Assembly: GCA_947474645.1 (NCBI GenBank)
Contig: CANJJD010000010.1
Span: 17,818 to 81,817 of the forward strand
Direction: 5' to 3'
DNA: 64,000 nt
Source of the DNA: Alphaproteobacteria bacterium
GTDB lineage: Bacteria; Pseudomonadota; Alphaproteobacteria; Micropepsales; Micropepsaceae
Shown here one piece after another: positions 57,105 to 64,000 of the stretch. The translations under genes were made by a program, and so were the position numbers. Positions within the stretch are counted from its first letter, which is position 1, and each line of letters starts with the position of its first letter. The notes below the pieces were generated by a model that was not told the DNA's origin, made no database searches, and saw only the letters and a program-made list of their open reading frames with translations.

Positions 57105-58156
57105 GAGGCCGTATCCGCCAAGGGCCAGCGTGCCCGAGGCGAAACCGACAGCGCATCGCCCGCGCCGCCGGCTGACAGGCGTTCCACCCCCGCCCAGGCA
57201 ATCATCGCCGCATTATCGGTGCAGAGCCTGGGGGGTGGAATGAGGGCGGTGAAATCCTCTTCCGCGCATAGCTTGTTCAGCCCCGCGCCGATCGCCTGGT
57301 TGGCGGCGACGCCGCCGGCGAGGACCAGCTTGTTGCCGTTTGGAAAATCGCGGCGGAACATTGCCATCGCAATGCGCGTGCGGTCGCGCAGGATGTCGAT
57401 CACCGCGGCCTGAAAACTGGCCGAGGCGTCTTCCACGCTGACCTTGGTTTCCGCCAATTGGCGCAGCGCGGTCTTTAAACCCGAAAACGAAAAATCCGCG
57501 CCGGCGCGGCCTGACCCCCTCTTTCCTAAAAGAGGACGCGGCAGATCATAGGCTTTGCTGTTGCCATTCTTTGCAGCCGCTTCCACCGCCGGGCCACCGG
57601 GATAGGGCAGGCCCAATATCTTTGCCGTCTTGTCGAAGGCCTCGCCCACCGCATCGTCAATGGTGCTGCCATACAGGCGAAAATCATCCACCCCGCCCAC
57701 GCCCACCAACTGGCAATGGCCGCCCGACACCAGCAGCAGCAGGAAGGGAAATTCCACGCCATGGGTCAACCGCGCCGTCAGCGCATGGCCCATCAGGTGA
57801 TTGACCGCGACCAGCGGTTTTCCGGAGCCCAGCGCCAAGGCCTTGGCGGTGGTCAGTCCCACCATCACGCCGCCGATCAAGCCGGGTCCCGCAGTGGCGG
57901 CAATGCCGTCCAGTTCCGCCAGGCTGATTTTGGCTTCCGACAGCGCGCGTTCGATGATGCCGTCCAGTATTTCCAGATGGGCGCGGGAGGCGATTTCCGG
58001 CACCACCCCGCCATAGGGCGCATGCGCTTCGGTCTGGCTGAACACGATGTTGGACAGGATCTCGCCCGGCCCCGGCACGGTCCCGCGCACCACTGCGGCG
58101 GCGGTCTCGTCGCAACTGGTTTCAATGCCCAATAATGTGAGAGGCTTGCTCGCCAT
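57101..58156 (-). CDS. tsaD: tRNA N6-adenosine threonylcarbamoyltransferase TsaD
   Basis: TsaD transfers the threonylcarbamoyl group to A37 of ANN-reading tRNAs. The protein (351 residues from ATG at 58156) has the ASKHA fold with [14 protein letters not shown] at the start, the iron-binding HLMGHAL (H-x3-H) near 105, and [13 protein letters not shown] at 58177 would add seven residues. Its stop overlaps the end of the small-protein gene. hemD diverges, 53 bases between starts. Confidence 0.95.
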   Translation of the reverse strand: MASKPLTLLGIETSCDETAAAVVRGTVPGPGEILSNIVFSQTEAHAPYGGVVPEIASRAHLEILDGIIERALSEAKISLAELDGIAATAGPGLIGGVMVGLTTAKALALGSGKPLVAVNHLMGHALTARLTHGVEFPFLLLLVSGGHCQLVGVGGVDDFRLYGSTIDDAVGEAFDKTAKILGLPYPGGPAVEAAAKNGNSKAYDLPRPLLGKRGSGRAGADFSFSGLKTALRQLAETKVSVEDASASFQAAVIDILRDRTRIAMAMFRRDFPNGNKLVLAGGVAANQAIGAGLNKLCAEEDFTALIPPPRLCTDNAAMIAWAGVERLSAGGAGDALSVSPRARWPLADTAS

Positions 58157-58209
58157 GGCGGGCTGCTTTACCCCCAAAAGCTGGAGAGCGCCAATATGAG
58201 AATCCCCGC

Positions 58210-58902
58210 TTGAGAATCCTGGTCACCCGGCCCCTGGAAGACGGGCAGGAAATCGCCGCCCGCCTGGCCGAGCGTGGCCATCAAGCCGTGCTGGCGCCCC
58301 TTCTGACACCGCGCTTTGATGACGGGCCGGAGCTGGAACTGGGCGATGTCGAGGCGGTGCTGGCCACCAGCGCCAATGGCATACGCGCCCTGGTCCGCCG
58401 CACGCCGCGCCGCGACCTTTCCATTTTCGCGGTGGGGCCCCAGACCACGGAAGAAGCGCAGAGGAGCGGCTTTACCGAGGTCCGCAATGCCGATGGCGAT
58501 GCCAAGGCGCTGGCCGAAGCCGCCACGCGCTGGGCCGCCAAGAAGGGTACCTTGCTGCATGTTTGCGGCGAGGATGCGCCCGGCACCTTGGCGGAAAATC
58601 TGTCCTTGCGCGGCTTCAAGGTCCGGCGCTCTGCGCTTTACGGCATCGAACCGGCCACCCGCCTGCCCGAGGAAGCCCGCAAGGCGCTGGCGGAAAAGAC
58701 GCTGGACGCGGCCATGTTCTTCTCGCCCCGCAGCGCGCGCATCTTCGGTGTGCTGGCCGATGGGCTGCCCACCGAAACGCTGACCGCCATGTGCATCAGC
58801 CCGGCCACGGCCCAGGCTTTGACCGCCCTGTCCTTCGCCCAGGTGGCGGTGGCGGCCCGGCCCAACCAGGCCGCCATGCTGGCGCTGACCGATCGGGCTT
58901 AG
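58210..58902 (+). CDS. hemD: Uroporphyrinogen-III synthase
   Basis: HemD closes hydroxymethylbilane to uroporphyrinogen III. The 230-residue protein is typically poorly conserved, but [35 protein letters not shown] (A-T-S-x-N-G), [16 protein letters not shown] and [11 protein letters not shown] (F-S-P-R-S) are the family landmarks. The start is TTG at 58210; an ATG at 58196 is in another frame and stops after five codons. tsaD-hemD divergence is common in alphaproteobacteria. Confidence 0.92.
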   Translation: MRILVTRPLEDGQEIAARLAERGHQAVLAPLLTPRFDDGPELELGDVEAVLATSANGIRALVRRTPRRDLSIFAVGPQTTEEAQRSGFTEVRNADGDAKALAEAATRWAAKKGTLLHVCGEDAPGTLAENLSLRGFKVRRSALYGIEPATRLPEEARKALAEKTLDAAMFFSPRSARIFGVLADGLPTETLTAMCISPATAQALTALSFAQVAVAARPNQAAMLALTDRA

Positions 58903-59070
58903 AGCGCAATCATTTCAGTATCTTAAGCGGCGCGCCGGGGCGGCCTGTCCGATAGCGTTCATTGCCACCGGCCGTCCGCCCATGCTGCTCCAATCCGCCG
59001 CGCCTTTGGCGTTATCCCAAACCGCGTTCGGCGCTTGCGGGAAACCCCGCCCTCTGTGCAGACTTCGCGT

Positions 59071-60591
59071 ATGCAGCATGAAGTTTTCGCGAATACGGAG
59101 GACTTTGGCGGTCCCGATATCGTGGCCGGCACGGGCCGCGTCTCCAAGCCCGGGGTCGATGCGCCTTACGCCAATTACGAGTTGGGCAAGCCGTTTGACG
59201 AGATGTTCGCGCCCGATGGCCAGGCGCGCGCGCCCTATGCCGCCATCGACTCCCGGGTTTCCAGCCTGCCGCTGGAAGAACTGAACCGCCGCCAGCAGGC
59301 GGTGGAGCAGAGCTTCCTGCACCAGGGCATCACCTTCACTGTCTATAACGACAACCAGGCCACCGAGCGGATCATCCCCACCGACCTGTTACCGCGTATC
59401 GTGACGGCGCGCGAATGGGACCGCATCGAGCGTGGATTGACCCAGCGCATTCATGCCCTGAACCTGTTCCTGCGCGACATCTACAATGATGGCCGGGTGC
59501 TGAAGGACGGCGTGATACCGCGCTCGATGATCTACGGCTCCAAGCATTACCGCCGCGAGATGCGCGGCATCCCGGTGCCGCACGGCGCTTATGTGAATAT
59601 TTGCGGCAGCGACCTGATCCGCAACGAGGCCGGCGATTTCGTCGTGCTGGAAGACAATCTGCGCGTGCCTTCCGGTGTCAGCTACATGCTGGCCAACCGC
59701 GATGTGGCGCGCCGCGCCTTCCCGGCGGTGTTCCGCTCGATGGGAGTGCGCCCCATCGAACATTATCCGTTGGAGCTGCTGGCAACCTTGCGGTCGCTGA
59801 CTCCCTTCCATGAAGACGTCTCCATTGCCATCCTGACGCCGGGTGTTTTCAACTCCGCCTATTTCGAGCATGCGTTTCTCGCGCGCCAGATGGGCGTGGA
59901 ACTGGTGGAAGGCCGCGACCTGCTGATCAACGACAATGTCGTCTATACCCGCACCACTTCGGGCCTGAAGCGCATTGACGTCATCTATCGCCGCATTGAC
60001 GACGACTTCATCGATCCGCTGATCTTCCGCGAAGATTCCGCGCTGGGTGTGCCGGGCCTGTTCAACGCCTATCGCGCCGGCAATGTGATGATCGCCAATG
60101 CGCTGGGCACGGGCGTGGCCGACGACAAGGCCGTCTATGCCTATGTGCCGCGCCTGATCCGCTATTACCTGGCCGAAGAGCCGATCCTGGACAATGTCGA
60201 GACCTTCCTGTGCCGCGAGGAAAAATCGCTGCAGCATGTGTTGGGCAATCTCGACAAGCTGGTGGTCAAGGCGGTGGGCGAGTCGGGCGGCTATGGCATG
60301 CTGATCGGCCCGCATGCCTCGCAGAAGGAACGCGAGGATTTCGCCGAGAAGATCCGTGCTGATCCGGAAAATTATATCGCCCAGCCCACCATCCAGCTTT
60401 CCACCGCCCCCACCTTTGTCGGCAACGGCATCGAGGCGCGGCATGTGGACCTGCGGCCCTTCATCCTGCATGGCGCCGAAACCAAGCTGGTGCCCGGCGC
60501 CCTGACCCGCGTCGCCCTCAAGCGCGGCAGCCTGGTGGTGAATTCCAGCCAGGGCGGCGGTTCGAAAGATACCTGGGTGTTGAGCCAATAA
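59071..60591 (+). CDS. Circularly permuted type 2 ATP-grasp protein
   Basis: A 506-residue cytosolic protein of the CP_ATPgrasp_2 group. Conserved parts: ITFTVYNDNQATERIIPTDLLPR, LRVPSGVSYMLANR, VVKAVGESGGYGML and the C-terminal GGGSKDTWVL. ATP-grasp enzymes ligate carboxylates to amines or thiols through acyl phosphates; together with the next two genes it forms a conserved triad predicted to make or modify peptides, with the ligase product unknown. ATG at 59071; its stop shares one base with the alpha-E gene start. Confidence 0.93.
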   Translation: MQHEVFANTEDFGGPDIVAGTGRVSKPGVDAPYANYELGKPFDEMFAPDGQARAPYAAIDSRVSSLPLEELNRRQQAVEQSFLHQGITFTVYNDNQATERIIPTDLLPRIVTAREWDRIERGLTQRIHALNLFLRDIYNDGRVLKDGVIPRSMIYGSKHYRREMRGIPVPHGAYVNICGSDLIRNEAGDFVVLEDNLRVPSGVSYMLANRDVARRAFPAVFRSMGVRPIEHYPLELLATLRSLTPFHEDVSIAILTPGVFNSAYFEHAFLARQMGVELVEGRDLLINDNVVYTRTTSGLKRIDVIYRRIDDDFIDPLIFREDSALGVPGLFNAYRAGNVMIANALGTGVADDKAVYAYVPRLIRYYLAEEPILDNVETFLCREEKSLQHVLGNLDKLVVKAVGESGGYGMLIGPHASQKEREDFAEKIRADPENYIAQPTIQLSTAPTFVGNGIEARHVDLRPFILHGAETKLVPGALTRVALKRGSLVVNSSQGGGSKDTWVLSQ

Positions 60592-61532
60592 TGCTTAGCC
60601 GCGTCGCAGACTCCCTCTACTGGATGAGCCGCTATATCGAGCGGGCCGAGCACACCGCCCGCCTGATCGCGGTGAAGCTGGAATCCATGGTGGAGCAGAC
60701 ACCCGAGGACGCCGCTGCAAGCTGGGCGCGGGTGGTGGAATCCCTGACCGGCGCCAAGAGCACGCCCTTGCATCTGGACGCCTTCGCCATCACCCGGCAC
60801 CTGGCCTTCGACCGCGACAATGACAATTCGCTGATCACCTCTTTGTCGCTGGCGCGCGACAATGCCCGCCAGGTGCGCGAGGCGCTGTCCAAAGAAGTGT
60901 GGGAAAATCTCAACCGGCTGTATCTGCGCCTGGCGCCGGTGACGGTGGATTCCATCTGGGTCCATACTCCGGCGCGGCTGTTCCGCGAGTCGCTGGAGGA
61001 AATGCACGCCCTGGAAGCGGTGACCTATTCCACCCTCAGCCATGGCGAAGGCTGGTACTTCCTGGAGCTGGGCCGCCATATCGAGCGGGTGCAGCAGTTG
61101 GGCCGGCTGCTGGACATTCATTTCACCGCCGCCCAAAGCGAGAATGTGCCCAAATATTTCGACTGGCTGGTGCTGCTGAAATTCTGCACCGCCTTCGAGC
61201 CCTATACCAAGCAGTATACCGCCTCGATCCGGCCGCAGAAGATCGCCGAATTCCTGCTGTTCGATTCCGAATTTCCCCACTCCATCTGTTTTTCGGTGGA
61301 CCGCTTGACGGAAGCCTTGGCGCGCGTGGCGCCGGGCGCGCCGCCCGCCCGCCGCGCCGCGGTGGAACGGCTGGCCGGCCGGCTGAAGGCGGCGGTGGAT
61401 TTCGGCCAGGTGGATGAATTGATGTCGGGGGGCGTGGCGGCCTTTATCGCCGACATCACCAAACAGTGCGAACAGATCCACAAGGCCCTGTACAGTTCGT
61501 ACATCACCTATGGCGCGGAGACGGTGTTGTAA
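60591..61532 (+). CDS. Alpha-E domain-containing protein
   Basis: A 313-residue all-helical protein of the alpha-E family. It starts MLSRVADSLYWMSRYIERAEHTARLI, the hallmark Glu-rich first helices, with ELGRHIERVQQLGRLLD further on. It is known almost only from loci with circularly permuted ATP-grasp and transglutaminase genes, as here; function unknown. Both junctions are one-base overlaps (TAATG), so the three proteins are made from one coupled mRNA. Confidence 0.94.
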   Translation: MLSRVADSLYWMSRYIERAEHTARLIAVKLESMVEQTPEDAAASWARVVESLTGAKSTPLHLDAFAITRHLAFDRDNDNSLITSLSLARDNARQVREALSKEVWENLNRLYLRLAPVTVDSIWVHTPARLFRESLEEMHALEAVTYSTLSHGEGWYFLELGRHIERVQQLGRLLDIHFTAAQSENVPKYFDWLVLLKFCTAFEPYTKQYTASIRPQKIAEFLLFDSEFPHSICFSVDRLTEALARVAPGAPPARRAAVERLAGRLKAAVDFGQVDELMSGGVAAFIADITKQCEQIHKALYSSYITYGAETVL

Positions 61533-62497
61533 TGTTCTATTCCATCCGCCATGTGACGCGTTTTCGTTATTCCGGCCCGGTGCGCGAGTCGGTGATGGAG
61601 CTGCGCATGCAGCCGCGCTCCGAAGGGCCGCAGACCTTGCGCTCGTTCCAGATTTCCACCAATCCGCGCGCCCAGCTCTATGCCTATACCGATCACCTGG
61701 GCAATGCGGTCTATCACTTCAATCTGCTGCGCGAGCATGAAGAGCTGCGCATCGAAGCCCAGGCGACTGTCGAGATCGGCCAGATGCCGGCCTGGCCCGA
61801 CAAGCTCGATCCCCTGGAATGGAGTCGCTACAACGACTTCAATCTCAGCGACGATCATTTCGACATGCTGGAGCCGTCCCGCTTCGCCAAGCCTTCGCCC
61901 GAGCTGGAAAGCTTCGTGAAGATCGCCGACATGGAAAAGCCGGTGGGCGATCCCTTCACCGCCCTCAAGACCCTGCAGCGCGGCATCTACGATTCCTTCG
62001 ACTATGAGCCCGGCGTTACCGAAGTGAATTCCCCCATCGAAGTTGCGCTGGAGCAGCGGCGCGGCGTCTGCCAGGACTTCGCCCATATCATGACGGCGAT
62101 TGCGCGCGGCTGGGGCATCCCCTGCCGCTATGTCTCCGGCGATCTTTATCACAAGGGCTCGCGCGACCGCTCCGCCGCCAATGCCACCCATGCCTGGGTG
62201 GAAGCCTATCTGCCCTCGCTGGGCTGGGTCGGGTTCGATCCCACCAACAATATCATGGCGGCCGAGCGCCATGTCCGCGCCGCCGTCGGCCGCGACTATT
62301 CCGACGTGCCGCCCACCCGCGGCACCTACAAGGGCGATGCCGATAGCGAATTGTCCATCGCCGTATCGCTGGAGCCGACCCAGGCGCCGGTGCGGCATGA
62401 GGATTTCCTGAAGGTGGCGCGGCCCATGGTGTCGCCGACGCCGACTGCCTCCATGCCCGAACGGCTTTATCACCAGCAGCAGCAGCAGCAGCAATAG
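61532..62497 (+). CDS. Transglutaminase-like cysteine peptidase family protein
   Basis: A 321-residue protein: N-terminal beta-rich Bact_transglu_N domain (RHVTRFRYSGPVRESVMELRM, about 5-25) and a transglutaminase core with the triad Cys in RRGVCQDFAHIM (about 188), His in ATHAWVEAYL (about 228) and Asp in GFDPTNN (about 245). It likely cleaves or transfers peptides made by the ATP-grasp partner. The last codons are a CAG repeat giving seven Gln. It ends right at a 100-bp inverted repeat. Confidence 0.93.
   Translation: MFYSIRHVTRFRYSGPVRESVMELRMQPRSEGPQTLRSFQISTNPRAQLYAYTDHLGNAVYHFNLLREHEELRIEAQATVEIGQMPAWPDKLDPLEWSRYNDFNLSDDHFDMLEPSRFAKPSPELESFVKIADMEKPVGDPFTALKTLQRGIYDSFDYEPGVTEVNSPIEVALEQRRGVCQDFAHIMTAIARGWGIPCRYVSGDLYHKGSRDRSAANATHAWVEAYLPSLGWVGFDPTNNIMAAERHVRAAVGRDYSDVPPTRGTYKGDADSELSIAVSLEPTQAPVRHEDFLKVARPMVSPTPTASMPERLYHQQQQQQQ
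62474..62494 (+). repeat. CAG trinucleotide tract
   Basis: Six CAG codons plus one CAA encode the C-terminal seven glutamines of the transglutaminase-like protein, directly before its TAG stop. Length changes would stay in frame and only alter the tail. Confidence 0.8.
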
Positions 62498-62596
62498 CGC
62501 GGATCTTTCGCGTCCTGGGTTCGTCGCAAGCTCGCTCATGGGCATTTAGCCCACTTCGCTCCCTTGCTCCTGCCCAGGCCACGAAATCTCTCGCGC
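62497..62596. repeat. Imperfect 100-bp inverted repeat (nested hairpins)
   Basis: Outer arms GCGCGGATCTTTCGCG...CCTGGG (62497-62519) and CCCAGG...CGAAATCTCTCGCGC (62573-62596) are imperfectly complementary; inside lie GCAAG/CTTGC and GGGC-ATTTA-GCCC. It fills almost the whole gap between the transglutaminase gene and the next gene. It could be a miniature mobile element or a large terminator-like cruciform; no target duplication is clear. Confidence 0.55.
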
Positions 62597-62612
62597 TATG
62601 GTATAGAGGCCC

Positions 62613-62975
62613 ATGACAAAACCTAGAACACGCGGGCTTGGCGGCGAGCTGATGGTGGACGGCGTTGCGCTGATCTGGAGCGTCAAGAGCGAGCCGGCGT
62701 GGGGAACGACTGACGGCGATATTGGCTTGCGTCTCAGCGTGATGAAGCATGACCAGACGCTCACTCGCCATGGCGTGCGCAAGGCCTGGCGCGAGCTGAT
62801 TCTGCAATTTCCCTTTCAGAAGAAACAGCACCACGCCTCGCGCTTTCCCGACAAACCGAAAGTCACCCCGGAAATGCTGACCGCCGGCGTGCGCCTGGCT
62901 ATCGCTGCGGGCTGGAGTCCGGACGGACGCGGCCGTCCCTTTGAATTGATCCTGGAAGAAAGCGATCTTCCTTAG
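62613..62975 (+). CDS. Conserved hypothetical protein, 120 residues
   Basis: A cytosolic 120-residue protein with N-terminal beta strands (LGGELMVDGVALIWSVKSEP) and a helical end (HGVRKAWRELILQFPF, TAGVRLAIAAGWSPDGRGRPF). I have seen this kind of short protein in alphaproteobacterial genomes but know no function or domain name. No signal peptide. It is bounded by the 100-bp inverted repeat upstream and a terminator-like hairpin 5 bases downstream, so it is probably transcribed alone. Confidence 0.72.
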   Translation: MTKPRTRGLGGELMVDGVALIWSVKSEPAWGTTDGDIGLRLSVMKHDQTLTRHGVRKAWRELILQFPFQKKQHHASRFPDKPKVTPEMLTAGVRLAIAAGWSPDGRGRPFELILEESDLP

Positions 62976-62980
62976 GTATT

Positions 62981-63007
62981 TCGCGGCTTTCCGCGATTAT
63001 TATATTT
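62981..63007 (+). terminator. Terminator-like hairpin after the 120-residue protein gene
   Basis: TCGCGG (62981-62986), loop CTTT, CCGCGA (62991-62996), followed by TTATTATATTT. A short perfect GC stem plus a T-rich tail six bases after the stop codon is a plausible intrinsic terminator separating this gene from flbT. Confidence 0.6.
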
Positions 63008-63020
63008 AACCTTTCGTAAA
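63006..63020. promoter_or_regulatory. CtrA-box-like sequence upstream of flbT
   Basis: TTAA-CCTTTCG-TAAA (63006-63020) differs by one base from the CtrA consensus TTAA-N7-TTAA and lies 78 bases before the flbT start, where a flagellar promoter would be expected. CtrA controls flagellar genes in many alphaproteobacteria. One mismatch in a short AT-rich motif is weak evidence. Confidence 0.3.
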
Positions 63021-63097
63021 TACCTGCGCGCAAAACGACAGGCTTTTATTAACCAAGGCGAGCGTAGAGTTCCCCCCGATCGAGAGGGAATGGCTCC

Positions 63098-63493
63098 ATG
63101 CCGCTGAAATTGTCCTTAAAGCCGGGCGAAAAATTCGTGCTGAATGGCGCGGTTCTGGCCAATGGCGACAAGCGCACCAGTCTGGTGATCCAGAACAAGG
63201 CCTGCGTGCTGCGCGAAAAGGATATCATGCAGCCGGACGGCGCCACCACGCCGGCGCGGCGCATCTATCTGGCCATCATGATGATGTATCTGGACGGCGA
63301 AGCCAGCGAAGAACCCTATAACGAATTTGCCCTGCGCATGACCGAGTTCATGGGCGCCATCGGCACGCCCGCCATTCTCGCCGCCTGCGTGGAAATCAGC
63401 CGCGATGTCGCGCAAGGCTCCTATTACAAGGCTTTGATTGCCTGCCGGAAGCTTTATGATTTGGAACAGGAGCGCTTGAGCTATGAGCCTTAA
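63098..63493 (+). CDS. flbT: Flagellar biosynthesis repressor FlbT
   Basis: FlbT binds flagellin mRNA 5' leaders and represses or times flagellin synthesis in alphaproteobacteria. The 131-residue protein matches the family along its length: LKLSLKPGEKFVLNGAVLANGDKR-type start (LKPGEKFVLNGAV visible), NKACVLREKDIM, TPARRIYLAIMMMYLD, and YYKALIACRKLYDLE near the end. AGAGGGAATGG-type sequence precedes ATG. Overlaps flaF by 11 bases. Confidence 0.95.
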   Translation: MPLKLSLKPGEKFVLNGAVLANGDKRTSLVIQNKACVLREKDIMQPDGATTPARRIYLAIMMMYLDGEASEEPYNEFALRMTEFMGAIGTPAILAACVEISRDVAQGSYYKALIACRKLYDLEQERLSYEP

Positions 63494-63830
63494 CGCCTAC
63501 AAGGCCGCGCAGGCCGCGACCGAAGATCCCCGCGTGACGGAATACCGGCTGTTCGGCCAGGTTACCGGTGCGCTGCTCACCGCCAAGGAAACCCAGGCCG
63601 CCGGCGCCCCGCTGGTGGATGCGGTGGACTGGAACCGCCGTCTGTGGCGCACCCTGGCCGCTGACTGCATGGACGACCGCAACACCCTGACCCAGGAAGT
63701 GCGCGCCAAGATCATTTCCTTGTCGCTGTGGGTGGCCAAGTATTCGCGCAGCGTGACGCGCGAAAAAGCGCCGCTGGATCCGCTGATCGAAATCAACCGC
63801 ACCATCATGCAGGGTTTGCAGGCCAGCTAA
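63483..63830 (+). CDS. flaF: Flagellar biosynthesis regulator FlaF
   Basis: FlaF works with FlbT as a flagellin-specific factor required for filament assembly. The 115-residue protein shows NAYKAAQAATEDPRVTEYRLF, DAVDWNRRLWRTLAADCMD and SLWVAKYSRSV, diagnostic for the family. Starts inside the end of flbT. Flagellin genes usually lie next door but the sequence here runs into an insertion element 21 bases past the stop. Confidence 0.95.
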   Translation: MSLNAYKAAQAATEDPRVTEYRLFGQVTGALLTAKETQAAGAPLVDAVDWNRRLWRTLAADCMDDRNTLTQEVRAKIISLSLWVAKYSRSVTREKAPLDPLIEINRTIMQGLQAS

Positions 63831-63851
63831 CGCTGCTCGCCAATCAAGTTT

Positions 63852-64000
63852 TGACCTGACGGATATTTTGTACCACCGGCATAGAGAGACTATTGCATCG
63901 CCGCCGCCTGATCCAGAGGTGGTGGGACAGGGCTGAATGCCAGCGGTGCGGGTGGCCGATATCCCAGGGATGAGTGCGGCCGGACGGTGTTGTAGTGGCT
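63852..64000 (-). mobile_element. IS3-family-like insertion element, terminal part (runs off window)
   Basis: The end of an insertion element is inferred from the transposase tail at 63890-64000 plus TGACCTGACGGATATTTTGT at 63852, a TG-starting terminal sequence of the sort IS3-family elements carry. The other end and any target duplication are outside the window, so the exact border is tentative. Confidence 0.6.
63890..64000 (-). CDS. IS3-family transposase OrfB, C-terminal end (partial)
   Basis: The minus strand from the window edge encodes SHYNTVRPHSSLGYRPPAP, then LAFSPVPPPLDQAAAMQ and TAG. YNxxRPHSSLGYRPPAP is the classic C-terminal signature of the DDE integrase-type transposase of IS3-family elements. 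Only the last 36 codons are visible; the catalytic DDE residues would be beyond the edge, so activity cannot be judged. Confidence 0.85.
   Translation of the reverse strand, partial: SHYNTVRPHSSLGYRPPAPLAFSPVPPPLDQAAAMQ

Noticed and set aside
58196..58213. ATG at 58196 as the hemD start
   Set aside because: It is in a different frame and reaches a stop after five codons; the conserved ILVTRP start follows TTG at 58210.

Overview
The window reads as a high-GC chromosomal segment of an alphaproteobacterium. Evidence for this: the flagellar regulator pair flbT-flaF, an adrenodoxin-type ferredoxin, Coq7, an SDHAF4/DUF1674 protein, a PraR/PhrR-type HTH regulator and the leuS-lptE-holA block are all typical of that class. 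The gene style (Caulobacterales/Micropepsales/Rhizobiales-like) is my inference; no rRNA or other strict marker is present. Genes are tightly packed, often overlap by 1-11 bases, and frequently use GTG or TTG starts. I found no tRNA, rRNA, CRISPR array, prophage or biosynthetic cluster, and no gene-free stretch above about 300 bases.

Region by region. 1-4361: end of hemW, a penicillin-binding-protein activator lipoprotein, rsmI-yraN-gshB-pirin. 4362-8696: exported M20 peptidase, exported RidA, an OlsB-type acyltransferase and an AmpG-like transporter, all on the minus strand. 8769-14058: hybrid histidine kinase facing a pstCAB operon that lacks pstS, phoU and phoB and ends in a strong bidirectional terminator. 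14061-17866: MctP-type symporter with its DUF3311 partner, then four small exported or membrane proteins. 17969-24339: TPR/2OG oxygenase, a CapA remnant, ferredoxin and its reductase, chorismate mutase, an HPt gene broken by an amber codon, and a large membrane coiled-coil protein. 24352-29690: D-aminoacylase, RsmB, SDR, HtpX, SDHAF4, DUF2239. 29813-38981: a long plus-strand run (nfuA, nitroreductase, tsaB, rimI, fur, plsC, miaB, phoH, ybeY, corC, lnt, HTH regulator). 38978-48838: hisE, gluQ, esterase, HNH protein, coq7, dsbB, metallopeptidase, PBP1A, an atypical response regulator, an L,D-transpeptidase, YggS and a ThiE-like protein. 49071-58902: DUF3576, leuS-lptE-holA-hisF, CHAD, phosphatase, xth, a 42-residue membrane protein, tsaD and hemD. 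59071-62497: ATP-grasp / alpha-E / transglutaminase triad. 62613-64000: a conserved unknown protein, flbT-flaF, and the end of an IS3-type element running off the window.

How genes work together: tsaB, tsaD and miaB act on tRNA position 37; rsmI and rsmB methylate 16S rRNA and ybeY matures it; lnt, lptE, plsC and PBP1A serve the envelope; the pst genes import phosphate, and the OlsB-type enzyme would allow phosphate-free lipids.

The most unusual signals are small ones: a 90-bp intergenic repeat present twice with compensatory changes in a hairpin; an HPt gene with a stop codon just before the phosphorylation motif; a hairpin that pairs with the ribosome binding site of a 73-residue membrane protein; paired ATCCGGGT boxes flanking a promoter that would give a leaderless mRNA; and a short membrane-protein gene with a strong ribosome binding site.
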